A stretch of DNA of 64,000 nt from Poriferisodalis sp965116715 (GCA_965116715.1 OZ220724.1:2542001-2606000); one strand, 5' to 3'. Positions 49,717 through 58,461 are shown, numbered from the stretch's first letter. Notes: generated by a model from the sequence alone, not told the origin. Numbers and translations: made by a program.

Positions 49717-50760
49717 ATGTCAATGCTTCGCAAACTGATATTGCCGTTGATGGCCTTCGCCCTAGTGGCATCGGCCTGCACGAGCGATGACGACGATGCG
49801 GCGCCTGCAACCGAGGCACCGGCCGCTACCGAGGCGCCCGCCGCCACCGAGGCACCGGAGCCCGAAGAGGAGATGGCGATGGAGGACTCGTCAGATCCCA
49901 TCCGGATCCCGTTGCACAACTGGTCGAGCCAGCTCGTCGGCGCCGAGGTGGTCGGCGGCATCTTGGAGGAGGCCGGCTTCAGCGTGGAGTACGTGCCCTC
50001 TGACAGCCAGGTCGTGTACCAGTCCATGTGCGACGGCGACATCGAGCTGGTGCATGAGGTCTGGGAAGGCGCCTTCGGCGTGGCCTTCCAAGAGCAGGTC
50101 GACGCCGGCTGCGTGCTGGACTGGGCCACCCACAACGCGGTGACCCGTGAGGAATGGTGGTACCCGATCTACGTGGAGGAGCAGTGCCCCGGCCTTCCCG
50201 ACTGGCAGGCGCTGAATGACTGCGCTCACCTGTTCGCGACCGCGGAGACCGGCGACAAGGGACGCTTCCTGGGCGGCCCGGTGGACTGGCTCAAGGGTGA
50301 CGAGGAGCGTGTCGAGGGCCTCGGCATGGACTTCGAGGTGATCAACGCCGGGTCGGCGGCCACGCTGTGGGCCGAGCTGGATGCCGCGTCGGCGGACAAC
50401 ACGCCGATCGTGCTGTTCAACTGGACGCCCAACTTCGTGGAAGCCGTGTACGAGGGCAAGTTCATCGAGTTCCCGACCTTCGAGGACGCCTGCCGCACCG
50501 ACCCCGAATGGGGCATCAACAAAGAGCTGACGCACGACTGCGGCAACCCGGCCGACGGCTACCTCAAGACCGGCGTGGGCATCCACTTCCCCGAGAAGTG
50601 GCCCACGGCTGCAGCCATCGTGCAGCGCATGGACTTCACCAACCCGATGCTGGCCGCCATGGCCGCAGCGGTGGATGTGGACGGCAAGGAAGCATCAGAG
50701 GCAGCCCAGGAATGGCTGGCTGCCAACGAGGATCTCTGGCGGAGCTGGATCGACGGCTGA
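49717..50760 (+). CDS. Glycine betaine/proline-type ABC transporter substrate-binding lipoprotein
   Basis: A 347-residue exported lipoprotein. The signal ends in a lipobox, LVASAC, with Cys near residue 18, followed by an acidic, Ala/Pro-rich tether (APATEAPAATEAPAAT). The binding domain fits OpuAC-type quaternary-amine receptors: LHNWSSQLVGAEVVGGILEE, GDIELVHEVWEGAFG and LFNWTPNFVEAVYEGKFIEF. TGGAGG lies 5 nt before ATG 49717. The ATPase and fused permease genes follow, making a complete importer. The ligand could be betaine, proline betaine or DMSP-like. Confidence 0.9.
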   Translation: MSMLRKLILPLMAFALVASACTSDDDDAAPATEAPAATEAPAATEAPEPEEEMAMEDSSDPIRIPLHNWSSQLVGAEVVGGILEEAGFSVEYVPSDSQVVYQSMCDGDIELVHEVWEGAFGVAFQEQVDAGCVLDWATHNAVTREEWWYPIYVEEQCPGLPDWQALNDCAHLFATAETGDKGRFLGGPVDWLKGDEERVEGLGMDFEVINAGSAATLWAELDAASADNTPIVLFNWTPNFVEAVYEGKFIEFPTFEDACRTDPEWGINKELTHDCGNPADGYLKTGVGIHFPEKWPTAAAIVQRMDFTNPMLAAMAAAVDVDGKEASEAAQEWLAANEDLWRSWIDG

Positions 50761-50905
50761 GCGGTCCAGCGGACCGAGAGCGGACCTCCTCCCGAGGCGC
50801 GGTTGACGGGGAAGGGCTCGCCGATCCCGGATCTGGCGATCCCGAGATCGGCGCTCTTCCCCGTCGGCTGCGTGAGTCATCCATCAGAGCGCGGGTGGTG
50901 CTGAT

Positions 50906-51946
50906 GTGAACGGTGATGCCGTGATCTCGTGCCGCGACGTGTGGAAGCTCTACGGCCCCGATCCCGAGCGATTCCTCGAACGTCACGACGGAGCGCCGTC
51001 GGTCGACGCGGTCAAGGATGCGGGCTACATCCCGGCGGTGGTGGCGGCGAGTCTCGACGTGATGCCCGGCGAGATCCTGGTGCTGATGGGTCTCAGCGGC
51101 TCAGGCAAGTCGACCCTGGTGCGGTGCCTGTCCCGGCTGGTCGAGCCGACTGCGGGAGCGATTCACTTCGGGGGCGTCGACCTGCTGGCGGCATCGAGCC
51201 GTGAGCTGATCGACATGCGCCGGCACCGCATGGGCATGGTGTTCCAGCACTTCGCGCTGTTCCCGCATCGCACGGTGGCCGAGAACATCACCTTCCCCCT
51301 CGAGGTGCAAGGTGTCGACAGCGCCACACGCCGGGCCCGGGCCGAGGAGATCCTGGCCCTGGTGGGGCTCGAGGGCCGCGGCGGCTACTACCCGCGCGAG
51401 CTCTCAGGCGGTCAGCAGCAGCGAGTGGGCATCGGCAGGTCGCTGGCGGTGGAACCCGACGTGTGGTTCCTGGACGAGCCCTTCTCTGCGCTGGACCCGC
51501 TGATCCGGCGCGAGATGCAGGACGAGTTCCTGCGCCTGCAGTCGGTGCTGCACAAGACGATCGTGTTCATCACCCACGACTTCAGCGAGGCGATCCGCCT
51601 GGCCGATCGCATCGCCATTCTCTACGAGGGCCAGATCGTGCAGCTCGGCCGCGCAGAAGATCTGGTGACACAACCGGCGACCGACTACGTGCGCAACTTC
51701 GCCCGCGACGTCCAGCGGGACCGGATCCTCACCGCCAGCAGCGTGATGGAGGCAGCGGCCGATGCTGCGCCCGACGCGGCGGCCGTGCCGGCTGATGCGG
51801 TGCTGCGGGACATCGCGGCGCGCGTGCTGGGGGCCACGGAGAACCTCCGGGTCGTCGACGGCAACGACACGACGGTCGGCAGCCTGTCCCGTGACGCGGT
51901 GATCGATGCCATCTGGGGTGCCGACGCGTCCGGGGTGGGCGACTGA
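50906..51946 (+). CDS. Glycine betaine/proline-type ABC transporter ATP-binding protein
   Basis: A 346-residue ProV/OpuAA-like ATPase. The Walker A is LMGLSGSGKSTLVRCLSRL (about residue 67), the Q-loop MVFQHFALFPHRTVAEN, the signature ELSGGQQQRVGIGRSLA, the Walker B DVWFLDEPFSALDPLIRREM and the H-loop VFITHDFSEA. A C-terminal extension of about 90 residues may be a degenerate CBS-like regulatory region. GTG 50906 is used. The permease starts 5 bp after its stop, indicating cotranscription. Confidence 0.93.
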   Translation: MNGDAVISCRDVWKLYGPDPERFLERHDGAPSVDAVKDAGYIPAVVAASLDVMPGEILVLMGLSGSGKSTLVRCLSRLVEPTAGAIHFGGVDLLAASSRELIDMRRHRMGMVFQHFALFPHRTVAENITFPLEVQGVDSATRRARAEEILALVGLEGRGGYYPRELSGGQQQRVGIGRSLAVEPDVWFLDEPFSALDPLIRREMQDEFLRLQSVLHKTIVFITHDFSEAIRLADRIAILYEGQIVQLGRAEDLVTQPATDYVRNFARDVQRDRILTASSVMEAAADAAPDAAAVPADAVLRDIAARVLGATENLRVVDGNDTTVGSLSRDAVIDAIWGADASGVGD

Positions 51947-51951
51947 GGCTG

Positions 51952-53994
51952 ATGACCGCCGCGCCCGGGTCCGCCACGGAGCCTGCTGCAGGGTCCGCCA
52001 CGGAGTCCGCTGCGCCACGGAGCCTGCTGGAGCGAGCCCGCCGCCTGCGGGGCTGGCGCATGGCGCTGCTGCTGGTGTCGCCCTACCTGGCCATCCAGGT
52101 GTTCCACCAGGCGGCACCGGGCTGGTTCCCCGACTTCCTGTCGAAGCTGGGCGAGTTCCGGTTCCTGCCCGACTGGGCCAACGAAGCGCTGCTGTACCTC
52201 AAGGACGAGCAGCTCTTGGGGCTGTTCAACGTCAAGGACGTCACCCGCACGGTCTCAGGCTGGCTGGAATACCCGCTGGACCTCAGCGAGCAGCTGCTCA
52301 TTGCCGGCGAGGGCCCCTTCGGCGCGGGTGCGGTGCCGTGGGTGGTGCTGGTGGGCCTGTTCGCGGTGGCAGGGGCGAAGTTCGGCGGCTGGCGGCTGGC
52401 GGTGATCGCCGGCGGCTGCTCGCTCTACCTGGTGTTCTTCGACATCTGGGACGACTCCATGATCACGCTGTCGATCGTGGTGGTGGTGGCTCCGCTGGCT
52501 GCCCTGTTCGGCTGGGCGGCCGGCCTGGCGGCGGCGAAGTCCAAGTGGTTCGAAGGCCTGCTGGTCCCCGTCCTCAATGTGATGCAGTCGATGCCGCATT
52601 TCTCCTACCTGCTGCCGATCTCGGTGTTCATCGGCATCGGCGACGAGGCCGGTGCCATCGCCACGATCCTGTTCGCCATTCCCCCGATGGCCCGGCTCAC
52701 GCTGCTGGGCCTGCAGACCGTGCCCACCGAAGTGCTCGAAGCCGGGCTCACGTCCGGCTGCACACGGTGGCAGATGCTGTGGAAGGTCGAGATGCCTGCC
52801 GCGCGCCCGCAGCTGCTCGTGGGCGTGAACCAGGTGCTCATGCAGTGCTTCGGCATGACCGTGCTGGCCTCGTTCGTGGGCACTCGCGGCCTGGGTCTGC
52901 CGCTGCTGAACTTCCTGCAGAGCCTGCGGATCGGCAAGGCCCTCGAGTACGGCGTGGCCATCGTGCTGATGGCCATCATGCTGGACCGGCTGAGCCAGGC
53001 AGCGGGCTCTCGCCGACCCGAGCACGTCGAGGAGTCGAAGTCGTGGATGGCCCGCCATCCCTACTGGATCGCGACCGCTGGAGTGGTCGCCGCCGGGACG
53101 GCGCTGGCGCAGCTCACCAGTCACGCCCAGTTGCTGCCGAAGAGCTGGACGGTCAGCACCGCTCCGGTGTGGGAATGGCTGGTCGACTGGGTGCAGCTCA
53201 ACCTGAAGACGCCGCTGGGCTATTTCCGCGACTTCATGATCACCGAGATCCTGTTCCCGATGCGCGACGGCTTCGGATCACTGCCGTGGATCGGCCTGCT
53301 GGTGCTGGTGGCGGCCGTCGGGTGGCGATTCGGCGGCTGGAAGCTGGCCGCGATCGTGTCGCTGTTCGTGGCGTACCTAGCGTTCTCGGGCTTCTGGATC
53401 GAGTCGATGGAGACGCTCTACCTGGTGGTGGCCGCGTTGATCGTGAGCGTGGCGATCGGCGTGCCGATCGGGGTGTTCGCCTCAACCTCGCCGCGCCGCT
53501 ACGCCTCGGTGCAGGTGATCTTGGACACGTTCCAGGTGCTGCCGTCGTTCATCTACCTGATCCCGGTGGTCATGCTGTTCCGGGTCGGCCCGGTGGCAGC
53601 GCTCACCGCCATCGTCATCTACGCCACGGTGCCCGCCGTGCGCTACACCATGCTCGGCCTGCGCAACGTGCCCCCCGACATGGTCGAAGCCGCGGAGATG
53701 TCGGGCTGCACCCGCTGGCAGCTCCTGCGCAAGGTCAAGTTCCCGATGGCGTTCCCCGAGATCATGCTGGGCATGAACCAAGTGCTGCTCTTCGGCCTGC
53801 TGCTCGTCATCATCTCTGCGTTCATCGGCGGGATCGACGGCCTCGGCGATGAGATCCTGCTGGCCCGCACCGAGCAGGCCCTCGTCGGCGAAGGAATCAT
53901 CGCCGGCTTCAACGTGGCCGTCATCGGGTTGACCGCCGATCAGCTCATCACCAACTACGCCCGGGAACGCAAGGCTCAGCTCGGCATCAACTAG
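51952..53994 (+). CDS. Fused ABC transporter permease with two BPD_transp_1 domains (ProW-like)
   Basis: A 680-residue membrane protein containing two full permease units. Each has an EAA loop: EVLEAGLTSGCTRWQMLWKV in the first half (about residues 260-280) and DMVEAAEMSGCTRWQLLRKV in the second (about 575-595). Each half also has an LPSFIYLIPV or MPHFSYLLPI segment. Most homologous importers use two separate or identical chains; here one chain supplies both. The N-terminal leader is encoded by short tandem DNA repeats (51966-52025). It is the last gene of the operon. Confidence 0.91.
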   Translation: MTAAPGSATEPAAGSATESAAPRSLLERARRLRGWRMALLLVSPYLAIQVFHQAAPGWFPDFLSKLGEFRFLPDWANEALLYLKDEQLLGLFNVKDVTRTVSGWLEYPLDLSEQLLIAGEGPFGAGAVPWVVLVGLFAVAGAKFGGWRLAVIAGGCSLYLVFFDIWDDSMITLSIVVVVAPLAALFGWAAGLAAAKSKWFEGLLVPVLNVMQSMPHFSYLLPISVFIGIGDEAGAIATILFAIPPMARLTLLGLQTVPTEVLEAGLTSGCTRWQMLWKVEMPAARPQLLVGVNQVLMQCFGMTVLASFVGTRGLGLPLLNFLQSLRIGKALEYGVAIVLMAIMLDRLSQAAGSRRPEHVEESKSWMARHPYWIATAGVVAAGTALAQLTSHAQLLPKSWTVSTAPVWEWLVDWVQLNLKTPLGYFRDFMITEILFPMRDGFGSLPWIGLLVLVAAVGWRFGGWKLAAIVSLFVAYLAFSGFWIESMETLYLVVAALIVSVAIGVPIGVFASTSPRRYASVQVILDTFQVLPSFIYLIPVVMLFRVGPVAALTAIVIYATVPAVRYTMLGLRNVPPDMVEAAEMSGCTRWQLLRKVKFPMAFPEIMLGMNQVLLFGLLLVIISAFIGGIDGLGDEILLARTEQALVGEGIIAGFNVAVIGLTADQLITNYARERKAQLGIN

Positions 53995-54030
53995 CCGCCG
54001 GAGTGGCGGAGCGGGCTGGCTTCTTGCGGG

Positions 54031-54582
54031 TCAGCTGCGCTCGATGACTCCGCAGGCGACACGGTCGCCGGCGCCGGCTTCGGATTGGTAGGTGTCCGGC
54101 TTGGCGTGGACGATGAAGGCCGAGCCGTCGGTGTCGAACACTGACGTGTCGCCGTCTGCGGCGAGAGTGATGAGGGCGGTGAAGTAGTCGGCCCGGGCGG
54201 TGCCGTCGCCGGCCGCGTAGATGTTCGGCAGATCGCCGGCGTGCAGCCCGTCGGCGTACATGAAGCCGTGACCGCGCTCGCCGGGTGCGAAGTGGCCGCC
54301 CGCGGCGCTGAAGTCGGGCGTGCAGGTACCCACGGTGTGGATGTGGAAACCGTGGCCGCCGGGGCTCAGCCCGCTGATGTCGGCGGAGACCAGCACGCCG
54401 TGCGGCCCCTGCTCGAGGGTGACGGTGCCCATCGGCGAGCCGTCGGGCCCGGCCATCGTGGCCGTTGCCCGCTGGCCGACGCCGGCGATGTCGTCGCCGT
54501 CGTCGTCACTGCCACAAGCGGCGAGGCCCAACAGCACCAGCAGTACCGCCACTGACACGGTGATCGTCTTCCAGAAGCGCAT
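54031..54582 (-). CDS. sodC: Superoxide dismutase [Cu-Zn], lipoprotein
   Basis: A 183-residue exported Cu,Zn-SOD. The signal has a lipobox LLGLAAC (Cys near residue 23) followed by an Asp-rich spacer. Metal ligands are in GGHGFHIHTVGTCTPDFSAA (two His on one strand and the first disulphide Cys), GGHFAPGERGHGF, and the late AFIVHAKPD and GDRVACGVIE (second Cys). It dismutates superoxide outside the membrane. ATG 54582 is chosen over the longer open frame. It lies convergent with the ABC transporter operon. Confidence 0.93.
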   Translation of the reverse strand: MRFWKTITVSVAVLLVLLGLAACGSDDDGDDIAGVGQRATATMAGPDGSPMGTVTLEQGPHGVLVSADISGLSPGGHGFHIHTVGTCTPDFSAAGGHFAPGERGHGFMYADGLHAGDLPNIYAAGDGTARADYFTALITLAADGDTSVFDTDGSAFIVHAKPDTYQSEAGAGDRVACGVIERS

Positions 54583-54672
54583 GCCCGATCCTGTCTGCCG
54601 ATTCAGCCCAAACCCCGACCACGCTAGGCCGCGGCAGGGCATTGCGGCTGCTCGCCACGGCCGGCCGCGACA

Positions 54673-55089
54673 ATGGGGATCGTCATGGCAGCTTCCGCGA
54701 GATTCGAGCAGTTCACGCTGGCGGGGATCGCAGCGCTGCATCTCGGTGTCGGCTTGACGCACAGCTACGGCCATGCGGCCGCCGACGTGGCCATCCCGGC
54801 CGCTCAGCTCGCATACATCGCGATCGTGGTGACGCTGATGCCGCTCGCCGCGGTGTGGGTGGCGTTCCGTCGCAGCGTCCGGCTGGGCGCTGCGCTCTTC
54901 GCAGCCTCGATGTATGCGTCGTTCGTGTTCGGCTACCTGCTGCACTTCGTGCTCGACACGCCAGACCTGCACTCCAACGTCGTCGGCGACGGCGCAGGCG
55001 TGTTCTTCCACACAGCGCTGAGCCTGGCGCTCATCGAGTTCGTCGGCTTCGCGGTCGGGCTGGTCGCCGCAGTCCGCCGAACCCGCTGA
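54673..55089 (+). CDS. Small integral membrane protein, unknown family
   Basis: A 138-residue protein with four predicted membrane segments: FTLAGIAALHLGVGLTHSY, IPAAQLAYIAIVVTLMPLAA, GAALFAASMYASFVFGYLLH and ALSLALIEFVGFAVGLVAAV. Several His residues (HLGVGLTHSYGHAAAD, YLLHFVLDTPDLHSN) lie near membrane ends and might bind a metal or heme. I do not recognise the family. ATG 54673 or 54685 is the start; it is divergent from sodC. Confidence 0.72.
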   Translation: MGIVMAASARFEQFTLAGIAALHLGVGLTHSYGHAAADVAIPAAQLAYIAIVVTLMPLAAVWVAFRRSVRLGAALFAASMYASFVFGYLLHFVLDTPDLHSNVVGDGAGVFFHTALSLALIEFVGFAVGLVAAVRRTR

Positions 55090-55131
55090 CCGCTGTGAGC
55101 GCAGCGTCGTCGACCGCTCGGAACAGGTGCC

Positions 55132-55776
55132 CTACTCCGGCAGCCGGCGTCCGCCGGTGACTCGGAACGTCAGCCCGTCGCTGTCGCTGGTGTCGGTGCT
55201 GTCGAGCACCAGGTGGGCGGCGACGTCGGGGCGGTGCTCGGTCCGGTAGCGGTCCTCGACGGGCATCCAGATGTCTTCCCAGCGGGGGCGTGCTGCTTCG
55301 CTGTCACGGGCAAGTCCCCGCGCAAGCCGGGTGGGGCGGTCAGCTTCGACCCAGATCAGGAAGTGATACCGGCCGCGGATTGACGGATGGGTGGTGTAGA
55401 CGCCCTCGACGATGAGCGTGGTTTCGTGCGGCGCAGCGATCCACTCGTCGAGCCGGTCTGCGTCCCAGTCGTAGCGGCGGTACCGGATGGGCGCGCCGCG
55501 CTCGTGCGGCTCGAGCACCTCTCGCTTCAGCCGGGAGAGGTCGAACAGACCGCCGATGCGTTGCTCAGATCTGGCTGAGTCAGTCGTCGGTCGCCCGAAT
55601 TCGTCGCCATGGACGAGCGCGGCCGCGGTCGGCCAGCAACGGGCTAGCTCAGCGGCCAACCTGCTCTTGCCGGATCCGCCAGGACCGTCGATGCCGATCC
55701 GCAGTCGCGCCCCCATCGGCGCCGCCAGCCGCACAATGTCGGCCACGCCAATCACACTGCTCGGAGGAATTCGCAT
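55132..55776 (-). CDS. P-loop uridine-kinase-like ATPase
   Basis: A 214-residue P-loop kinase. The Walker A is IGIDGPGGSGKSRLAAELAR (about residues 27-46), followed by ALVHGDEFGRPTT, an acidic DE near the phosphoryl-acceptor site, and RYRRYDWDADRLDEW, typical of uridine/panto-kinase relatives. LIVEGVYTTHPSIR is the Walker B-like strand. ATG 55776 is preferred because the frame further upstream runs through a transcription hairpin at 55817. The small-molecule substrate is unknown. Confidence 0.85.
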   Translation of the reverse strand: MRIPPSSVIGVADIVRLAAPMGARLRIGIDGPGGSGKSRLAAELARCWPTAAALVHGDEFGRPTTDSARSEQRIGGLFDLSRLKREVLEPHERGAPIRYRRYDWDADRLDEWIAAPHETTLIVEGVYTTHPSIRGRYHFLIWVEADRPTRLARGLARDSEAARPRWEDIWMPVEDRYRTEHRPDVAAHLVLDSTDTSDSDGLTFRVTGGRRLPE

Positions 55777-55816
55777 TGCCTCGCCGAGCACCGGAGCTAT
55801 GCTGGCGTCATAAACC

Positions 55817-55848
55817 ACCCGGCCCTTAAGGGGCCGGGTTTTCTTTTG
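55817..55848. terminator. Hairpin between the NYN and kinase genes
   Basis: ACCCGGCCC (55817-55825), loop TTAAG and GGGCCGGGT (55831-55839) form a 9-bp stem. A T-rich tract follows on the plus strand (to 55848), but the nearest genes are on the minus strand, directly after the NYN stop. It may end NYN transcripts or insulate from plus-strand readthrough. Confidence 0.65.
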
Positions 55849-55849
55849 C

Positions 55850-56587
55850 CTACCAGTCATCTGGCTTCGCGTAGGCGCCGACTAGGTCTGGCAACTGACA
55901 GCTCGTGAAGTCGGCTGCATCGAGCTGGTACCACCAGTGGTCGCCAACGCCATCGCTCTGGTTGCCCCGGAGATCGCCTGCGAGCCTGGCGGAGCTTGGG
56001 TTGACAACTCCGACCGGAATACGAAGACGACTCTCGCAAATGGGAAACCGCAGATCGCTGTCGTTCGAGATGACGATTGCGGCGTCAACAGATTGTGTCA
56101 GTACGTCAAGCAGAAGCTGGGACGCCAAGTTCACGTCGGAGCCCTTCTCCTCGTTGCGTAGCTGGGACACCATGAAGACGGCGTCAGGCACCGCGTTGCC
56201 CTGCGAGTCCTGCACCATGACCGGCCAGTGTGAAGTGACGACCTCCGGACGACCGCTGCTTCCGATGGTGGCAAGAGGTGCGTGCATCAGGCGTGGCTGG
56301 AACCGGCCCTCCATCAACTCATCGAAGGATCGGTGCTGTCGCAGTGCTGCCACGTACCGATCCTGCTCCCGTCGACGGTTCCTGTTCGTATGGCCGTCGA
56401 TGAATGCCGTGCAATAGACGATCCGATGCAACGTCGCACCTTGAGCGGTCCACGATCGCCGGCGGTCGATGAGGCGTTGAGCCAGCTGGCGGATGTCTAG
56501 CCAACGCCATCCTGGCTGACCGCGGCCACAGATCGAACGTCCGCCGTAGAACAGGTTCAGTCCGTCGATGTAGGCGCCGACTCTCAT
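55850..56587 (-). CDS. NYN-domain (PIN-like) putative ribonuclease
   Basis: A 245-residue NYN/LabA-like protein with a PIN-fold metal-dependent nuclease core. The first acidic strand is MRVGAYIDGLNLFYGGRSIC with D near residue 8. The middle block is EEKGSDVNLASQLLLDVL (D near the catalytic centre), followed by AAIVISNDSDLRFPI with the N-D-S-D. These residues are the expected catalytic set. It begins a run of accessory genes and may act in RNA turnover or defence. ATG 56587 is a clean start. Confidence 0.88.
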   Translation of the reverse strand: MRVGAYIDGLNLFYGGRSICGRGQPGWRWLDIRQLAQRLIDRRRSWTAQGATLHRIVYCTAFIDGHTNRNRRREQDRYVAALRQHRSFDELMEGRFQPRLMHAPLATIGSSGRPEVVTSHWPVMVQDSQGNAVPDAVFMVSQLRNEEKGSDVNLASQLLLDVLTQSVDAAIVISNDSDLRFPICESRLRIPVGVVNPSSARLAGDLRGNQSDGVGDHWWYQLDAADFTSCQLPDLVGAYAKPDDW

Positions 56588-56723
56588 CTGCCACCTCCGC
56601 TCGCAAGGGTTGAACGCGAGACGGTGGCACAGAATGGGTCGCGAGTCCCACTGGTTTTCTTGGCCGATAGTGATGGCGCGCGCAGGCTGTAGCGCCTACC
56701 GCGCCACTTGCCTGGGTTGCGGG

Positions 56724-57272
56724 CTAGTCGGGGATCCAGTCTTCGGTCTTCAGGCCGAGCCCGTCGGCGATGCGGTTGGCGTAGGCGTAGTAGCCGACGA
56801 CTTCGGTGATGTCGAGGATGTCGCGGTCGCTGAAGCCGGCGTCGCGCAGGGCGTCGATGTCGGCGTCGGTGGTGGCGGCGGGGGTCTCGGTCAGCTTGAC
56901 GGCGTAGGCCAGCATGGCGGTGCGCTTGGCCGACAGCCCGGCGGTGGTCCAGTCGTGCTCGACGGCGGCGACGAGCTCGTCGTTTCCGATGAGGCGGCGC
57001 AGACCGCGCCGGTGGTGGACCACTCAGTAGTGGCAGTCGTTGGTGAGGCTGACGACCAGGGCGATGAGCTCGCGTTCGACCTTGCGCAGCGTGGCGGTGC
57101 CGGCCATGGCCGATTCGTAGAGGCCTTGGTGTGCGGCCATGCTGCGGGGGTTGAGCGAGTGGATGGCCAAGATGTGGTCGACCCGGCCGTAGGCGGGGTC
57201 CACGACCCGGGGGTACAGCTCGCCGAGGGGGCCGTCCCAGTCGTCGTCAGCAATGACCGTGATGCGCGCCAT
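56724..57272 (-). CDS. AhpD-like peroxidase-related protein with an in-frame UGA (candidate selenoprotein, CxxU)
   Basis: Read through one UGA, this is a 182-residue carboxymuconolactone-decarboxylase/AhpD-family protein. The first part runs MARITVIADDDWDGPLGELY to ALVVSLTNDCHY. Then UGA (57026-57024), then VVHHRRGLRRLIGNDE and on to KTEDWIPD. Family members normally read C-H-Y-C-V-V-H-H here, so UGA sits exactly at the second redox Cys. Both halves keep family-like sequence and the frame ends at a normal stop. A hairpin with loop GGUCU starts 13 nt after the UGA. Sec insertion is therefore plausible; a TGC-to-TGA nonsense mutation is the alternative. The enzyme would reduce peroxides through the CxxU/CxxC pair. 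Confidence 0.75.
56995..57011 (-). promoter_or_regulatory. Candidate bacterial SECIS element
   Basis: On the minus strand CGGCGC (57011-57006), loop GGTCT (57005-57001) and GCGCCG (57000-56995) form a 6-bp stem with a 5-nt loop. The loop begins 19 nt after the UGA. Bacterial SECIS elements need an apical loop with an early G at about 16-37 nt from the UGA, and the E. coli fdhF loop also contains GGUCU. GC-rich coding sequence can form such stems by chance. Confidence 0.6.
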
Positions 57273-57428
57273 GAGCCAGCGTGACACACCGGCAGGGCGA
57301 TGAACGAACTGGGCCACGCCTCGCCCAGAAACAACTTCTTCGCCGCTTCGGTTCGTGGGTACATTGAGGCGCAGTCCAGCGTCGGTGAGGCCCGTTCGCG
57401 GCCGAAGACTCGGAGCCAGATCAGAACG

Positions 57429-58109
57429 ATGACCGCTTACGCGCCCCTCTCGGCGCGCTTGAACGCCGCATTCGACGGCTACTACGAGGCTCATCGCGCC
57501 TCGGCCCTGTCGGGCGTGCCGCAGTCGACGGTGTACCTCTGGGCCCGCAACGGGCTGGTGACGCCGTCGGTGTCGCCGACCAGGGTGAAGCTCTGGTCTT
57601 ACGCCGACTTGATGGCGCTGCGCATCGTCTATTGGCTGCGGCATCCGAAGTTCGAGACCGAGGGAAGCGTTCCTGCGAGCCCGATGCCGCGTGTGCGAGA
57701 GGCCCTCACCGAGTTGGAGCAGCTCGGATTGGACATCTGGGACGACAGCGGCGGCCGGCTGACGCCGCCGTTGCGGGTCGATGGCTCCGGCAAGATCTGG
57801 GTGGACGTCGACGGAATCCCTCATCGTGCGGGGCAAGCAGCGATGCCGGAGTCGCTGGATCTGCTAGGTCCGTTCGATGTCGCCGACCGTCGGGGACCCG
57901 ACCTCATCCGTCCCCGCCCGAACCTTCGCATCGTTCCTGGGCGGGTCTCTGGCGAGCCGCATCTCGCGGGGTCTCGCATCACGACCCTGTCCGCGGCCGC
58001 TCTCTACGAGAGCCTCGGCGACTACGCGGCGGTCGCCGAGCTGTACCCGGGCTTCACTGCGAATGCCTTCAGGGACGCGGTCGAGTTCGAGAGCTCATTG
58101 GCTGCGTGA
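57429..58109 (+). CDS. DUF433 protein with MerR-like N-terminal HTH (antitoxin-like)
   Basis: A 226-residue protein. The N-terminus (about residues 12-65) is MerR/HTH-like: YYEAHRASALSGVPQSTVYL and KLWSYADLMALRIVYWLR. The C-terminal 60 residues match DUF433: GRVSGEPHLAGSRITTLSAA, then LYESLGDYAAVAELYPGFT. DUF433 proteins are usually antitoxins next to a DUF5615 PIN-like toxin, but no such partner follows. ATG 57429 is chosen; the frame extends upstream to 57300. It is divergent from the AhpD-like gene. Confidence 0.83.
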   Translation: MTAYAPLSARLNAAFDGYYEAHRASALSGVPQSTVYLWARNGLVTPSVSPTRVKLWSYADLMALRIVYWLRHPKFETEGSVPASPMPRVREALTELEQLGLDIWDDSGGRLTPPLRVDGSGKIWVDVDGIPHRAGQAAMPESLDLLGPFDVADRRGPDLIRPRPNLRIVPGRVSGEPHLAGSRITTLSAAALYESLGDYAAVAELYPGFTANAFRDAVEFESSLAA

Positions 58110-58461
58110 TTGCAGTTTGTGAGTGTCAGGGTCGCAGAGAGCTTGGGCTGCCAGAGCAGTTGGCATTGAATCCGTGAACTGTTCGGATTGCCGGCTACAC
58201 CGCAGCAATTCTCTGCTATGCATAACTGAAGTAATTTTCAGTGGTTTTCAAGCAAATGGCTCTACGCTGGCAACGTGCGAATACGACGGCGGCCAACGGC
58301 TCCAGGTGTGAGCAGATGCCGCTCGTCCCGGGGTCGTCGCACTTGTCTTCCGCACTGGTGCCTGAACGACAAAGGGAGGAGCGGCCCGAAGGCGGCTCCT
58401 CCCGGTCTAGCCCTTGGCCGACGCATGCTGCGCATCGGCCTGCAACCAGCATAGGCCCTGC
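58110..58461. other. Intergenic region before the HEPN-like gene
   Basis: About 350 bp with no supported gene. The middle (58205-58260) is AT-rich and may hold a promoter. A strong hairpin lies at 58374-58403. Its loop shares the 17-mer CGGCCCGAAGGCGGCTC (58382-58398) with 62814-62830 in the same island. Confidence 0.4.
58374..58403 (+). terminator. Strong hairpin, possible terminator or attenuator
   Basis: GGGAGGAGC (58374-58382) pairs with GCTCCTCCC (58395-58403) around a 12-nt loop. No clear T tract follows. It lies 59 bp before the HEPN-like start, so it may end upstream transcription or attenuate this gene. Confidence 0.5.

Noticed and set aside
51906..53852. A 648-codon plus-strand frame overlapping the fused permease
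   Set aside because: It is Arg/Gly/Ala-rich with no recognisable domain; the overlapping frame has two permease units and membrane segments.
56724..57272. Treating the two AhpD-like pieces as a simple frameshifted pseudogene
   Set aside because: Both halves are in the same frame with only one UGA, placed exactly at the conserved Cys codon and followed by a SECIS-like hairpin. A nonsense mutation remains possible, but a frameshift is ruled out.
57024..57836. A 270-codon minus-strand frame ending at the UGA
   Set aside because: Only its last 82 codons (from ATG 57272) look like protein; the upstream part is antisense to the DUF433 gene.
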